Source: CAVXXB01 sp963765585
GTDB lineage: Bacteria > Calditrichota > Calditrichia > JAJRVZ01
Length of the DNA: 64,000 nt
Assembly (NCBI GenBank): GCA_963765585.1
Contig: CAVXXB010000012.1
Location: 434,001 to 498,000 of the forward strand
Direction: 5' to 3'
Numbering within the stretch: the stretch's first letter is position 1; the number at the start of each line of letters is the position of its first letter. Both the position numbers and the translations under genes were made by a program. Positions 26,684-34,284 of the stretch are shown in pieces. Below the pieces are notes generated by a model. That model searched no databases. It saw only the letters and a program-made list of their open reading frames with translations, and was not told where the DNA came from.

Positions 26684-27028
26684 ATGCATTTTGTAGAACA
26701 GAAATTTGAAAATGTACTTGTATTGGCAATCAAAGGAAAACTTGTCGGTTCTCCTGAAACGGAGATATTGCATGATAAGGTGATGGAACATCTTGAAGAT
26801 GACATCGACAACATCGTTCTCGATCTGAAACATGTTCACTGGCTGTCAAGTATGGGAATTGGGGCCTTAATGCGATGTATGATGACCGTACGCACCAAGG
26901 GTGGTGATTTACGCCTGACAGGATTGTCAGACAAGGTTAAAAATGTTATGTCTATCACACATCTGGTTGGAGTAATTAAAGCATTTGAGTCTGTCAAAGA
27001 AGCCGTTGACAGTTTTAATGAAGAATAA
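26684..27028 (+). CDS. STAS-domain anti-anti-sigma-like protein
   Basis: A 114-residue single STAS domain: VLVLAIKGKLVGSPETEIL, NIVLDLKHVHWLSSMGIGAL with the phosphorylatable Ser pair (LSSMG), GGDLRLTGLSDKVKNVM and a final FESVKEAVDSF helix. It fits SpoIIAA/RsbV-type antagonists that are switched by an HPK-like serine kinase. No kinase or phosphatase gene is adjacent, so its partner lies elsewhere. The gene is preceded by a 125-bp gap with a short CAGAGACACAGA word resembling the dispersed repeats. Confidence 0.88.
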   Translation: MHFVEQKFENVLVLAIKGKLVGSPETEILHDKVMEHLEDDIDNIVLDLKHVHWLSSMGIGALMRCMMTVRTKGGDLRLTGLSDKVKNVMSITHLVGVIKAFESVKEAVDSFNEE

Positions 27029-27096
27029 TCAGTCAAATTATTCAAATGTGTGATTTTAGTAAAACTATTTGGATTGTATTACGTATAGGAAAGTTG

Positions 27097-28545
27097 ATGA
27101 AAAAACTATTAACCACCACCTTATTTATTTGTGTCGTTATTTTTAGTAGTTGTACAGAAAAAACTATTCCCATTACTACTAATTCAAGCGAAGCACGTGA
27201 TTTGTTTATCGAGGGTCGCGATTTGATGGATAAACTGCGAATGGGCGAATCTTTTAGTTATTTTGAGCGTGCCGTCAGGCTGGATACAAATTTTGCTCTG
27301 GCCTATTTAAATTTGGGAATAGTCGTTACAAATGGGCCTGATAGAATAAAATATATTGAAAAAGCCAAATCTAAAATTGATTTGGTCTCCCATGGCGAAG
27401 AACTTCTTATTCTGGGAGTAGAGACCGGTTTGACGGGGCAGCCGGGAAAACAACGGGAATATTTTGAGAAATTGATTGAATTATTTCCCGAAGATCCCAG
27501 AACGCATAACATATTAGGAAATATATATTTTGGAAATCAGGAATATGAACTGGCAATCCATCAATATAAAATAGCATCGAATCTGGATCCTCAATTTTCA
27601 CAACCTTACAACCAGATGGGGTATTCTTACCGTTTTCTAGGAGACTATGAAAAGGCCGAAGAAGCCTTTAAAAAATATGTATCACTGATCCCGGATGATT
27701 CGAATCCCTATGATTCATACGCAGAATTACTCCTCGAAATGGGTGAATATGAAGTATCAATCGAAAATTATGAAAAAGCAATTAAATTAAATCCCAATTT
27801 CTCCAACTCCTATCTGGGAATTGCTACCAATCTGAATATACAGGGAGAACATGGACTGGCACGTAAGAAGCTGAAGGAACTTTTTTACCAGATAGAAGAT
27901 ATCGGAATTCGCAGACAGGCACTTGGCGCCATGATCGTGTCTTATATTGACGAAGGGAAATATGATCAGGGGCTCAAGGTTGCCGAGAAAAGACTCGCAG
28001 GCTCTCAATTACGGGCAGATACCCTGGCAATTGCCGGAGATCTTAACCTGATTGGTATCCTTCTACGTGAAAAAGATGATCTCATTGAAGCAGATAAAAA
28101 AATTACCGAGATGATTACTCTAGTAAGAGAATCGGATAACCAGGAAAATATTAAGAAGGCCTGGGACCGGGTATATTATTATCAACACACAAGAAACGCC
28201 TCCTTAAAAGGTGAAATTGATGAGGCCTGGGAATATCACAAAAAGTATCTTCAGGCGGCAACGGATGCCGGAAGTATCGGGCAGATCAGGGCTGCACATG
28301 AGCTCGCAGGAATGATATTTTATCGGGAAGAGAAGTATCTGGATTCCATTTCAGAATTTGAAAAAACTAATTTACAGAATCCATACAATCTTTATTACTG
28401 CGGTCTTGCCTATAAAGCCCTGGGGGATAAAGAAGCGGCCAGGACCTATTTTTCCAGAACAGCCGGAGCAAACTCCTTCAACAACCTGAATTACTCGTTT
28501 GTAAGAAAAAAGGCGGAAGAACAATTAAATCTTCTTAGGAACTAA
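27097..28545 (+). CDS. TPR-repeat lipoprotein
   Basis: The start is ATG 27097, where AGGAAAG precedes it and a lipoprotein signal begins (MKKLLTTTLFICVVIFSSC); the frame open from 27046 lacks these. The mature 460 residues consist of tetratricopeptide repeats, for example FSYFERAVRLDTNFALAYLN, LGNIYFGNQEYELAIHQYKI, MGYSYRFLGDYEKAEEAFKK and ISEFEKTNLQNPYNLYYCGL. It is a periplasmic, membrane-anchored scaffold for protein contacts; the function cannot be specified. The next gene is convergent with only 17 bp between stops. Confidence 0.85.
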   Translation: MKKLLTTTLFICVVIFSSCTEKTIPITTNSSEARDLFIEGRDLMDKLRMGESFSYFERAVRLDTNFALAYLNLGIVVTNGPDRIKYIEKAKSKIDLVSHGEELLILGVETGLTGQPGKQREYFEKLIELFPEDPRTHNILGNIYFGNQEYELAIHQYKIASNLDPQFSQPYNQMGYSYRFLGDYEKAEEAFKKYVSLIPDDSNPYDSYAELLLEMGEYEVSIENYEKAIKLNPNFSNSYLGIATNLNIQGEHGLARKKLKELFYQIEDIGIRRQALGAMIVSYIDEGKYDQGLKVAEKRLAGSQLRADTLAIAGDLNLIGILLREKDDLIEADKKITEMITLVRESDNQENIKKAWDRVYYYQHTRNASLKGEIDEAWEYHKKYLQAATDAGSIGQIRAAHELAGMIFYREEKYLDSISEFEKTNLQNPYNLYYCGLAYKALGDKEAARTYFSRTAGANSFNNLNYSFVRKKAEEQLNLLRN

Positions 28546-28562
28546 GTTAACGGAAAGTATTG

Positions 28563-30083
28563 TTACTTAGTATTCTGAATTGAATATTCGGGAATCAATC
28601 GGTTTGCCAGGCTGGCTAAATCAGATTCCACCGAATTGTCTGTGCGGATATCATCAAAACGAATACTATATTCCTTCCCTGATAGTACAGCCGGCATCTC
28701 TCTGTTTCGATCATCCACAATTAACTCCGTCAGCCGACGGGCCATTCTTTGCGCCAGCATAATATCCAGATTATTTGGTTTGGCACCTCTCACATCCCGG
28801 GAAAATGGCTCGCAAATCACACGATGTTTTGACTTGAATCCCGCTTCCTTTAATTCTTTATAAAAGAACTCGGCTGCATTTCCATTAAAATTTTGTTTAG
28901 AACGCAGATCTGATTTATATCCTTCAGCCACCACAATCACGGCATTCTCGCGCATCATCAGTGACTCAACAATTAACCGTAAATTATAATTCGCATTGGG
29001 AAGAACAGCCAAATGGGCACCAGCGCCAAGACATGAATGTAGCGCATGATAGCCACCGTGTGCACCCATTACTTCAATAATGTATATTCTTTTATGAGTA
29101 CGGGAATCCGCCATATAACAGCGAATTTTTTCTGACCCGATTTCGACACCGGTATATTCTCCGATACAATCGGTCCCATAAATATCACTGTCAATTGTGA
29201 CCGGGATAAAAAAAGTTTTTACATCCGCTGGTAATTTTTTACTTAATTCGGAGACCCCGGTAAACGTCCCGTTCCCTCCTATTCCAATAAGTATTTTCAC
29301 CTTTCTGTGCTCAATACTTTCTGCGGCAATGTTTTGTATTTCCTTCCTGCAAAAATCAGGAAAGCGTTCAGATCGAAAATCGGCACCGCGACTCTCTCGC
29401 AATGGCGGGGAAAATATTACGCCCGGCAAGTGTTCAAGTCGATGATATTCTTTGCTGTCATAAACCAACCGCCTGTAGTCCTGGGCTTTGTCTGAAACAA
29501 GTGAACAAAATCCCTCGGTGCAAATATATACCTTTCGTCCAAGTTTCTCCAGGTACTCAGAAATAAATGCGGTGACCGGATTATAACCCGGAGCACAGCC
29601 GCCTTCCTGAACAAGAAGTACATCCATCTCGTTGTATAAATTAGATCCTTCGCGTAAATATGAACTGATTAACTTTGAAAATCCCCGGTAAATTTTCATA
29701 GCAGTTTCTGACTCAAGCAGTTCTTTGTTCTCGAGGTCTGTTCCATTGATACAGAATAGCGTGGATTTACCTACCGATCTGACAGTGCCCATTCTGGGGC
29801 GGGCATCAATCAGTGCAATTTCACCAAAAAAGTTGCCGGGCAAAAAGTCCCGTTCTTTTTGTCCCATTATGTCAAGATGAAATATTCCATCGGCGACAAT
29901 ATATGCTGTGGAGCCTGTCTCGCCTTCTTTTACAACAACCTCATTGTCGGAATATTTATTTTTCTTTAGAATTCGGGAAACTGATTTTAACTCTTTGTCT
30001 GTAAGATCTGAAAACGGTTTGACCTTTTTTAGTAGCTTTAAAAGTTCGGGGTCAGAAGCATCAATGGATTTTTCCACTGGCAT
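28563..30083 (-). CDS. Cyclic-nucleotide-binding domain fused to a phosphofructokinase-like domain
   Basis: A 506-residue fusion. Residues about 22-140 are a CRP/PKA-type cyclic-nucleotide domain with a good phosphate-binding cassette (PGNFFGEIALIDARPRMGTV, residues 82-101). Residues about 155-490 are a phosphofructokinase fold: EGGCAPGYNPVTAF (160-173), GIGGNGTFTG (267-276), VTIDSDIYGTDCIG (295-308), IIEVMGAHGGYHA and VVAEGYKSDL. The catalytic TIDxD Asp residues are kept. The GGDGS Mg-binding Asp of E. coli PfkA is Asn here, and the MGR Arg is Ala. It is likely a nucleotide-regulated sugar-phosphate kinase or a divergent PFK-like sensor. The start ATG 30083 has GGGAAA upstream. Confidence 0.85.
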   Translation of the reverse strand: MPVEKSIDASDPELLKLLKKVKPFSDLTDKELKSVSRILKKNKYSDNEVVVKEGETGSTAYIVADGIFHLDIMGQKERDFLPGNFFGEIALIDARPRMGTVRSVGKSTLFCINGTDLENKELLESETAMKIYRGFSKLISSYLREGSNLYNEMDVLLVQEGGCAPGYNPVTAFISEYLEKLGRKVYICTEGFCSLVSDKAQDYRRLVYDSKEYHRLEHLPGVIFSPPLRESRGADFRSERFPDFCRKEIQNIAAESIEHRKVKILIGIGGNGTFTGVSELSKKLPADVKTFFIPVTIDSDIYGTDCIGEYTGVEIGSEKIRCYMADSRTHKRIYIIEVMGAHGGYHALHSCLGAGAHLAVLPNANYNLRLIVESLMMRENAVIVVAEGYKSDLRSKQNFNGNAAEFFYKELKEAGFKSKHRVICEPFSRDVRGAKPNNLDIMLAQRMARRLTELIVDDRNREMPAVLSGKEYSIRFDDIRTDNSVESDLASLANRLIPEYSIQNTK

Positions 30084-30252
30084 ATGTTTCCCTTTCTTTG
30101 TACTTTTTTAGTCAGGCGGGTGAAAATCTTGATATAAATGTAAAAATCCGGATTGGTATATTCAATAAATTTCCAATATTTATTGTACGGAAACTTTTAA
30201 ACAGATATGATGTTGTAATGCATGTAACTTTCCGGATTTACTTTCGTAGTCT

Positions 30253-30275
30253 CCTATTGGTATGCTGTCAATAGG
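30253..30275. other. Small inverted repeat in the 273-bp gap 30084-30356
   Basis: CCTATTG (30253-30259) and CAATAGG (30269-30275) are perfect inverted arms around a 9-nt loop, about 80 bp before the four-repeat protein gene. It could be an operator or a leader hairpin. Otherwise the gap shows only AT-rich sequence and a purine-rich AAGAAGGGG just before the coding region. Confidence 0.3.
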
Positions 30276-30356
30276 TAGTTTTATGCAGGAAAAGAAAAGT
30301 AAATAGATTTTTGACGGGAATTGAATTAGGTTAAGAAGGGGTAAATAAGGAATAGT

Positions 30357-32114
30357 ATGCGAAAATTGTATGGAAAAAATATACTGATTGCCGTATTATT
30401 ATTTTCGCTATATCAGGAAAATCTGAAAGCGCAGAACAATGTAATTACCGTTCAGAACGAAAAAGGTGTTCAGGTGATGGTTGGCGGTTTTACATTAAAC
30501 TCCGAAGGTGTCGTCAAAATCGATGCGGTTGGGGCGGGCGGTAAAAATGAAATCAAGCGTATCACTAATTTTCAGATCGATCCGAAAAACCTCTTTGCTT
30601 ATGCATGGATACTTGATGCACGTTCACGGGAGATGGTCTGGCGAATGACCATCAACAATACTGAGGGTGATTGGTGGGACAAATGGAACCGGACTTTTAA
30701 TGATGATCTTTCCCTGCCGGCGGGTAAATATGAAGTGTATTTTTCCTCTGTGGAACCAACCTACTATGCTGGAGAAAATCTTTCAATAAGCGATTTGATG
30801 GATAAACTTTTTGGCCGTGATGACTGGTGGGAGGATCACTCTTCCAACTGGCGAATAGATATTAGCAATGTAGACCGGGTTTATTCACTCTCCGAAGTGA
30901 ATAAATATCAGCAAGCTGTAAAAAATTCAACGATCATCAATATGACCGAAATGGGTGATTCAGAAAATGAATCAAAGGGTTTTACTTTGCTAAAGCCCGC
31001 AACCTTAAAAGTATATGCAATCGGCGAAGGCTGGGATGATGAAATGTACGATTATGCCTATATCCTGGATGCCGAAACCAGAGACCGGGTCTGGGAAATG
31101 AAATACCGCGATACGGAACATGCGGGCGGGGCTATCAAAAACCGGGTGACCGAAGAGGTTCTTGATATGAGTCCTGGTGATTATATTGTCTATTATCGTA
31201 GTGATGATAATCATTCATTCTCAGAATGGAACGCCAATCCGCCATATGACCCGACCTTTTGGGGGGTCACCATCGGTGGCGTTGGCGAAGATTTTGATCG
31301 GAGTATCGTGGAAACCTTCGAGGAACGCGAAGGTAAAGTAGTTGTGCGTCTGGATAAATTAGGCGATTATGAAGAAGTCTCCGAAGGGTTTACCATTGTA
31401 AGGCCCATGAAGTTGCGAATTCACGCAGTAGGTGAAGGTCGCGATGGTAAGATGTTTGATTTTGGCTGGATTGAAGATGCCCAGTCAGGCCGTAAAATCT
31501 GGGAAATGAAATACCATGATACAGATAATGCCGGTGGCGATTTTAAAAATCGCCGCTATGACAGAGTAATTCATTTTGAACCTGGCTCTTATATTGTATA
31601 TTTTGTAACCGACGACTCTCATTCTTACTACAATTTTAACAAGGCAGCACCGGATGAACCGGAATCCTGGGGAATCCGTATTTATACTGTTGGAAATAAG
31701 GATGATAATAATTATATCCGTAAATATAATCCGGAACGCGATAAAAACATTGTTGTCCAATTAATTCGTATTGGGGATGATGAGCACGTTCGGCAAAAAT
31801 TTACCCTCGATCGTGGTACCAATGTTCGTGTCTATGCCATTGGCGAGGGTGACTGGGATGAATTATATGATTATGCCTGGATAGAAAATTATGATACCGG
31901 CAAGATTGTCTGGCGCATGAAGTACGATAAAACGCGTCGTGCCGGTGGCGATGTAAAAAATCGCGTATTTGACGGAACACTATTTTTAAAAGCCGGCACA
32001 TATATTGCCCATTATAAAACTGATGACAGCCATGCCTTTGGTACCTGGAACTCTGATCCCCCGAGAGATAAGTCAAATTGGGGGATAACGATTTATACAT
32101 ACAGTGATCGCTAA
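30357..32114 (+). CDS. Secreted protein built of four tandem ~120-residue repeats, unknown family
   Basis: A 585-residue protein with a signal peptide (MRKLYGKNILIAVLLFSLYQ..LKAQ). The mature part has four homologous beta-rich modules at about residues 27-165, 191-309, 326-445 and 462-585. The last three share a strong pattern: AIGEG or AVGEG, YDYAYILD / FDFGWIED / YDYAWIEN, a Trp-x-Met-Lys-Tyr turn (VWEMKYRDTEHAGG, IWEMKYHDTDNAGG, VWRMKYDKTRRAGG), a KNR motif, YIVYYRSDDNHSF-like strands and a final WGITIYT-like strand. Module 1 is the most diverged. It could be an adhesin-like or polymer-binding exported protein. I do not recognise a named family. A 14-bp gap to the next gene suggests an operon. 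Confidence 0.75.
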   Translation: MRKLYGKNILIAVLLFSLYQENLKAQNNVITVQNEKGVQVMVGGFTLNSEGVVKIDAVGAGGKNEIKRITNFQIDPKNLFAYAWILDARSREMVWRMTINNTEGDWWDKWNRTFNDDLSLPAGKYEVYFSSVEPTYYAGENLSISDLMDKLFGRDDWWEDHSSNWRIDISNVDRVYSLSEVNKYQQAVKNSTIINMTEMGDSENESKGFTLLKPATLKVYAIGEGWDDEMYDYAYILDAETRDRVWEMKYRDTEHAGGAIKNRVTEEVLDMSPGDYIVYYRSDDNHSFSEWNANPPYDPTFWGVTIGGVGEDFDRSIVETFEEREGKVVVRLDKLGDYEEVSEGFTIVRPMKLRIHAVGEGRDGKMFDFGWIEDAQSGRKIWEMKYHDTDNAGGDFKNRRYDRVIHFEPGSYIVYFVTDDSHSYYNFNKAAPDEPESWGIRIYTVGNKDDNNYIRKYNPERDKNIVVQLIRIGDDEHVRQKFTLDRGTNVRVYAIGEGDWDELYDYAWIENYDTGKIVWRMKYDKTRRAGGDVKNRVFDGTLFLKAGTYIAHYKTDDSHAFGTWNSDPPRDKSNWGITIYTYSDR

Positions 32115-32128
32115 ATCAAGGTGATCTT

Positions 32129-32941
32129 ATGAAATATATCCTTTACACACGTTTTTATTTCTTTTTGCTTTCGCTGCTTGTAATATCAGTACAATTGCAG
32201 GCAAAAACAATTTCTGAAACTTTTCAAAAATCTCTTCCCTTTGCCAGGGGAAATTTGCTGACATTATCTAATGAAAATGGTGATGTGGAAATAAAAACCT
32301 GGGATAAAAGTGAAATTGAAATTATTGCCCATAAAAGAGTAAAAGCGAAAAATGATGATCAGGCCGAAGATATGATGGCGCATCTGCAGATTGTCATAAA
32401 TGAGCGTGATGGATCTTTGGATATTAAAACGGATTTTCCCGGCGGATCTAATCGTGATAAAGGGTTTTTTGGCTGGTTATTCGGTAAGAAAAATAATGAG
32501 TATTCTGTAGAATATATAATTACCATACCCAAATCAGCAGACGTAAATATTGCTACTACAAATGGCAGTATCAATGTCGATGATGTAACCGGGCGTGTGC
32601 GCATGGAATCTACCAATGGTGAAATCAGAGCCGAAAATATTACAGGTCTGGTACGCTGCAATACGACAAACGGATCTATAAAAATTGATTTTGACGATAT
32701 TCCTGAAGATGATGAAATGTTTTTCCGGACTACAAACGGATCAATTCGTTTATACCTGCCGGATGATTTTGGCGGGGATGTTGATCTTAAAACAACAAAT
32801 GGAAAAATTGACTGCGACTTTCCTATGAGCGGAGAAAAACACAAAGGACGCACTTCATTACGTGGACATATTAACAGCGGTGACTGCGAAGTGACCTGCT
32901 CAACAACAAATGGGAATATCTATTTATACGCATCTGAATAA
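32129..32941 (+). CDS. DUF4097 beta-helix-like exported protein
   Basis: A 270-residue exported protein (signal ending near VQLQAKT). The body is a run of short parallel-beta repeats, each centred on a TTNGSI-like turn: ATTNGSINVDDVTGRVRME, STNGEIRAENITGLVRC, TTNGSIKIDF, TTNGSIRLYL, TTNGKIDCDF and STTNGNIYLYA. This is the DUF4097 (putative adhesin) pattern. An internal FFGWLFGKKN insertion precedes the repeats. AGGTGATCTT lies before the ATG. It is probably co-expressed with the four-repeat protein; a shared cell-surface job is inference. The 3' end overlaps the convergent HAD gene by 22 bp. Confidence 0.85.
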   Translation: MKYILYTRFYFFLLSLLVISVQLQAKTISETFQKSLPFARGNLLTLSNENGDVEIKTWDKSEIEIIAHKRVKAKNDDQAEDMMAHLQIVINERDGSLDIKTDFPGGSNRDKGFFGWLFGKKNNEYSVEYIITIPKSADVNIATTNGSINVDDVTGRVRMESTNGEIRAENITGLVRCNTTNGSIKIDFDDIPEDDEMFFRTTNGSIRLYLPDDFGGDVDLKTTNGKIDCDFPMSGEKHKGRTSLRGHINSGDCEVTCSTTNGNIYLYASE

Positions 32942-33639
32942 TCATTTTTCCTAATCAATATATTTTCTAATTGATCAAATTGGCTGATTTTGATTAATCT
33001 TTCATGATTCTCCTGTAGTGCCTCATCCTCCATGTACCATGTTTGTGCATAAGGGATAAATATTGCCCACATACCGGCCGCGAGGGCTGGGTTTATATCA
33101 GATTTTGGACTATTGCCAATCATACAAACTTCCGACCTCTGCCATCCCTGGTCCGTGACAATGTTGTTGTAGGTCTCAATGTTTTTCTCCGGAACCACGA
33201 ACCTCTGAGTGAAGAATCTGTTAAGCCCTGACTGATCGAGTTTTCTTTTCTGCTCGTCAAGATCACCCTTGGTTAATACAAAAAGAGAGAATTCCTTTTT
33301 CAGAGAATGCAATGTTTTTTCTACACCGGGGAATGCACTGCGTGGCAAATATATCTTATCTTCAAAATTATTCAGGATAACATCAAATTCACTTTTTGCG
33401 TTATGGGGCAATAATTTTTCAAAAAGAGATTTTAAAATTATTAAAAAATTAGAAGTTCCATATCCTTTTTCATGGACAATTTCAGTTTCGGTTTTTATGA
33501 AATGATGTTCTGCAGCTGTTCTTTTAATGCCATGACTTTCGCAAAGTGTGATAAAGTTTTCGCGAGTGGTCTCATAAAATATATTGTTTTCCCACAAAGT
33601 GTCATCTGCATCAAATATTAAATATTTAAGATTATTCAT
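32920..33639 (-). CDS. HAD-superfamily hydrolase
   Basis: ATG 33639 gives 239 residues beginning MNNLKYLIFDADDTLWENN, with HAD motif I (DxDxT) right after the start. Motif II is FVLTKGD, a Lys lies in the EKNIETYNN region and motif III/IV is CMIGNSPKSDINPALAAGMW (with D for metal). A helical cap lies between motifs I and II. A TTG frame extension to 33693 adds 18 residues without family character. HAD phosphatases of this size (YjjG/Gph-like) act on phosphorylated sugars or nucleotides; the substrate is open. The gene overlaps the end of the DUF4097 gene on the opposite strand. Confidence 0.85.
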   Translation of the reverse strand: MNNLKYLIFDADDTLWENNIFYETTRENFITLCESHGIKRTAAEHHFIKTETEIVHEKGYGTSNFLIILKSLFEKLLPHNAKSEFDVILNNFEDKIYLPRSAFPGVEKTLHSLKKEFSLFVLTKGDLDEQKRKLDQSGLNRFFTQRFVVPEKNIETYNNIVTDQGWQRSEVCMIGNSPKSDINPALAAGMWAIFIPYAQTWYMEDEALQENHERLIKISQFDQLENILIRKNDYSDAYK

Positions 33640-33711
33640 AGCCGGTCTGTTTTTATGAAAGGCGAAATTAAATAAACAATTTATTTGTTCCAAATCTTAT
33701 ATTTTAAGTCA

Positions 33712-33740
33712 TTGACAGTTTGTGTACATAAAATTAAATT
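33712..33740 (+). promoter_or_regulatory. Putative sigma-70-type promoter
   Basis: TTGACA at 33712-33717 and TAAATT at 33735-33740 are separated by 17 bp, about 30 bp before the metal-binding lipoprotein start. The same pair of hexamers recurs before the tRNA/tuf block, which supports the reading. Confidence 0.55.
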
Positions 33741-33770
33741 ACAATCTATACACTTTTAGGAGGAGGGGTT

Positions 33771-34046
33771 ATGTTAAAAATAATTTTATCAGTAATAGTA
33801 ATTGTGCTTGCCGTTATGATGATTGCATGTTCCGGTGAAAAGGAAGCCGAAACAAAGATGGATATGGAGCCAAAAGCGAAAACTGCAATGGTAGATGATG
33901 ATAGTAAGGCAACCTGCCCATCCTGTAATATGGTCATGGATAAATCTGAAATGATTACTCATGTGGCTGAAGGTGATACCCTATATTTTTGCGCAGAAGG
34001 ATGTAAAAAACATTATCTGGCTCAGCAAGAAACAAAAACAGAATAA
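33771..34046 (+). CDS. Small YHS/TRASH-like metal-binding lipoprotein
   Basis: A 91-residue lipoprotein (MLKIILSVIVIVLAVMMIAC, Cys20) preceded by an exceptionally strong AGGAGGAGGGG. After a Met/Lys/Glu-rich linker comes a single Cys-rich module: CPSCNMVMDKSEM, TLYFCAEGCKKHYL. That is the CxxC...FCxxxCxxxY pattern of YHS/TRASH-type domains that bind copper or other soft metals. It is likely periplasmic and a metal sensor or chaperone. It has its own promoter and terminator, so it is a monocistronic and probably well expressed gene. Confidence 0.75.
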   Translation: MLKIILSVIVIVLAVMMIACSGEKEAETKMDMEPKAKTAMVDDDSKATCPSCNMVMDKSEMITHVAEGDTLYFCAEGCKKHYLAQQETKTE

Positions 34047-34070
34047 AAAACTATTCTGTTTAATTATCTG

Positions 34071-34094
34071 GCCCCTGATCGGGGCTTTTTTTTT
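34071..34094 (+). terminator. Rho-independent terminator
   Basis: GCCCC (34071-34075) and GGGGC (34081-34085) form a tight stem around a 5-nt loop, followed by nine T residues. It ends the metal-binding lipoprotein transcript. Confidence 0.9.
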
Positions 34095-34140
34095 CGGATA
34101 GATTTTTTAAAGCGGATTACAATATTATAGAAATCCCAAA

Positions 34141-34168
34141 GTCGCCTAAGCCCTGAGTCCCTAAGTAC
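34141..34168. repeat. Short heptamer array
   Basis: Four 7-bp units, GTCGCCT, AAGCCCT, GAGTCCC and TAAGTAC, occupy the gap before uvrB and just precede the palindromic repeat pair. It has the same period as the other intergenic arrays but unrelated unit sequences. Confidence 0.5.
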
Positions 34169-34192
34169 ATGAAAAGTACAGCGCTTTGGATC

Positions 34193-34284
34193 AAATCCCG
34201 AAGGGATTTAACAATTATAGAATAAAATCATCAGATACATTATGAATATGAGGAAAATCCCGTAGGGATTTAATTATTGTATAG
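34193..34284. repeat. Pair of palindromic repeats upstream of uvrB
   Basis: AAATCCCGAAGGGATTTAAC (from 34193) and AAATCCCGTAGGGATTTAAT (from 34255) are direct copies, each an AAATCCC/GGGATTT palindrome with a 3-nt loop and an AATTATAG or TATTGTATAG tail. The second copy ends at the uvrB GTG start codon and leaves no Shine-Dalgarno. CCCGTAGGGATT-type repeats of this kind are dispersed in many FCB-group genomes. Confidence 0.65.

Noticed and set aside
30084..30356. Small RNA gene in the gap before the four-repeat protein
   Set aside because: Only one 7-bp inverted repeat was found, without a promoter/terminator pair.
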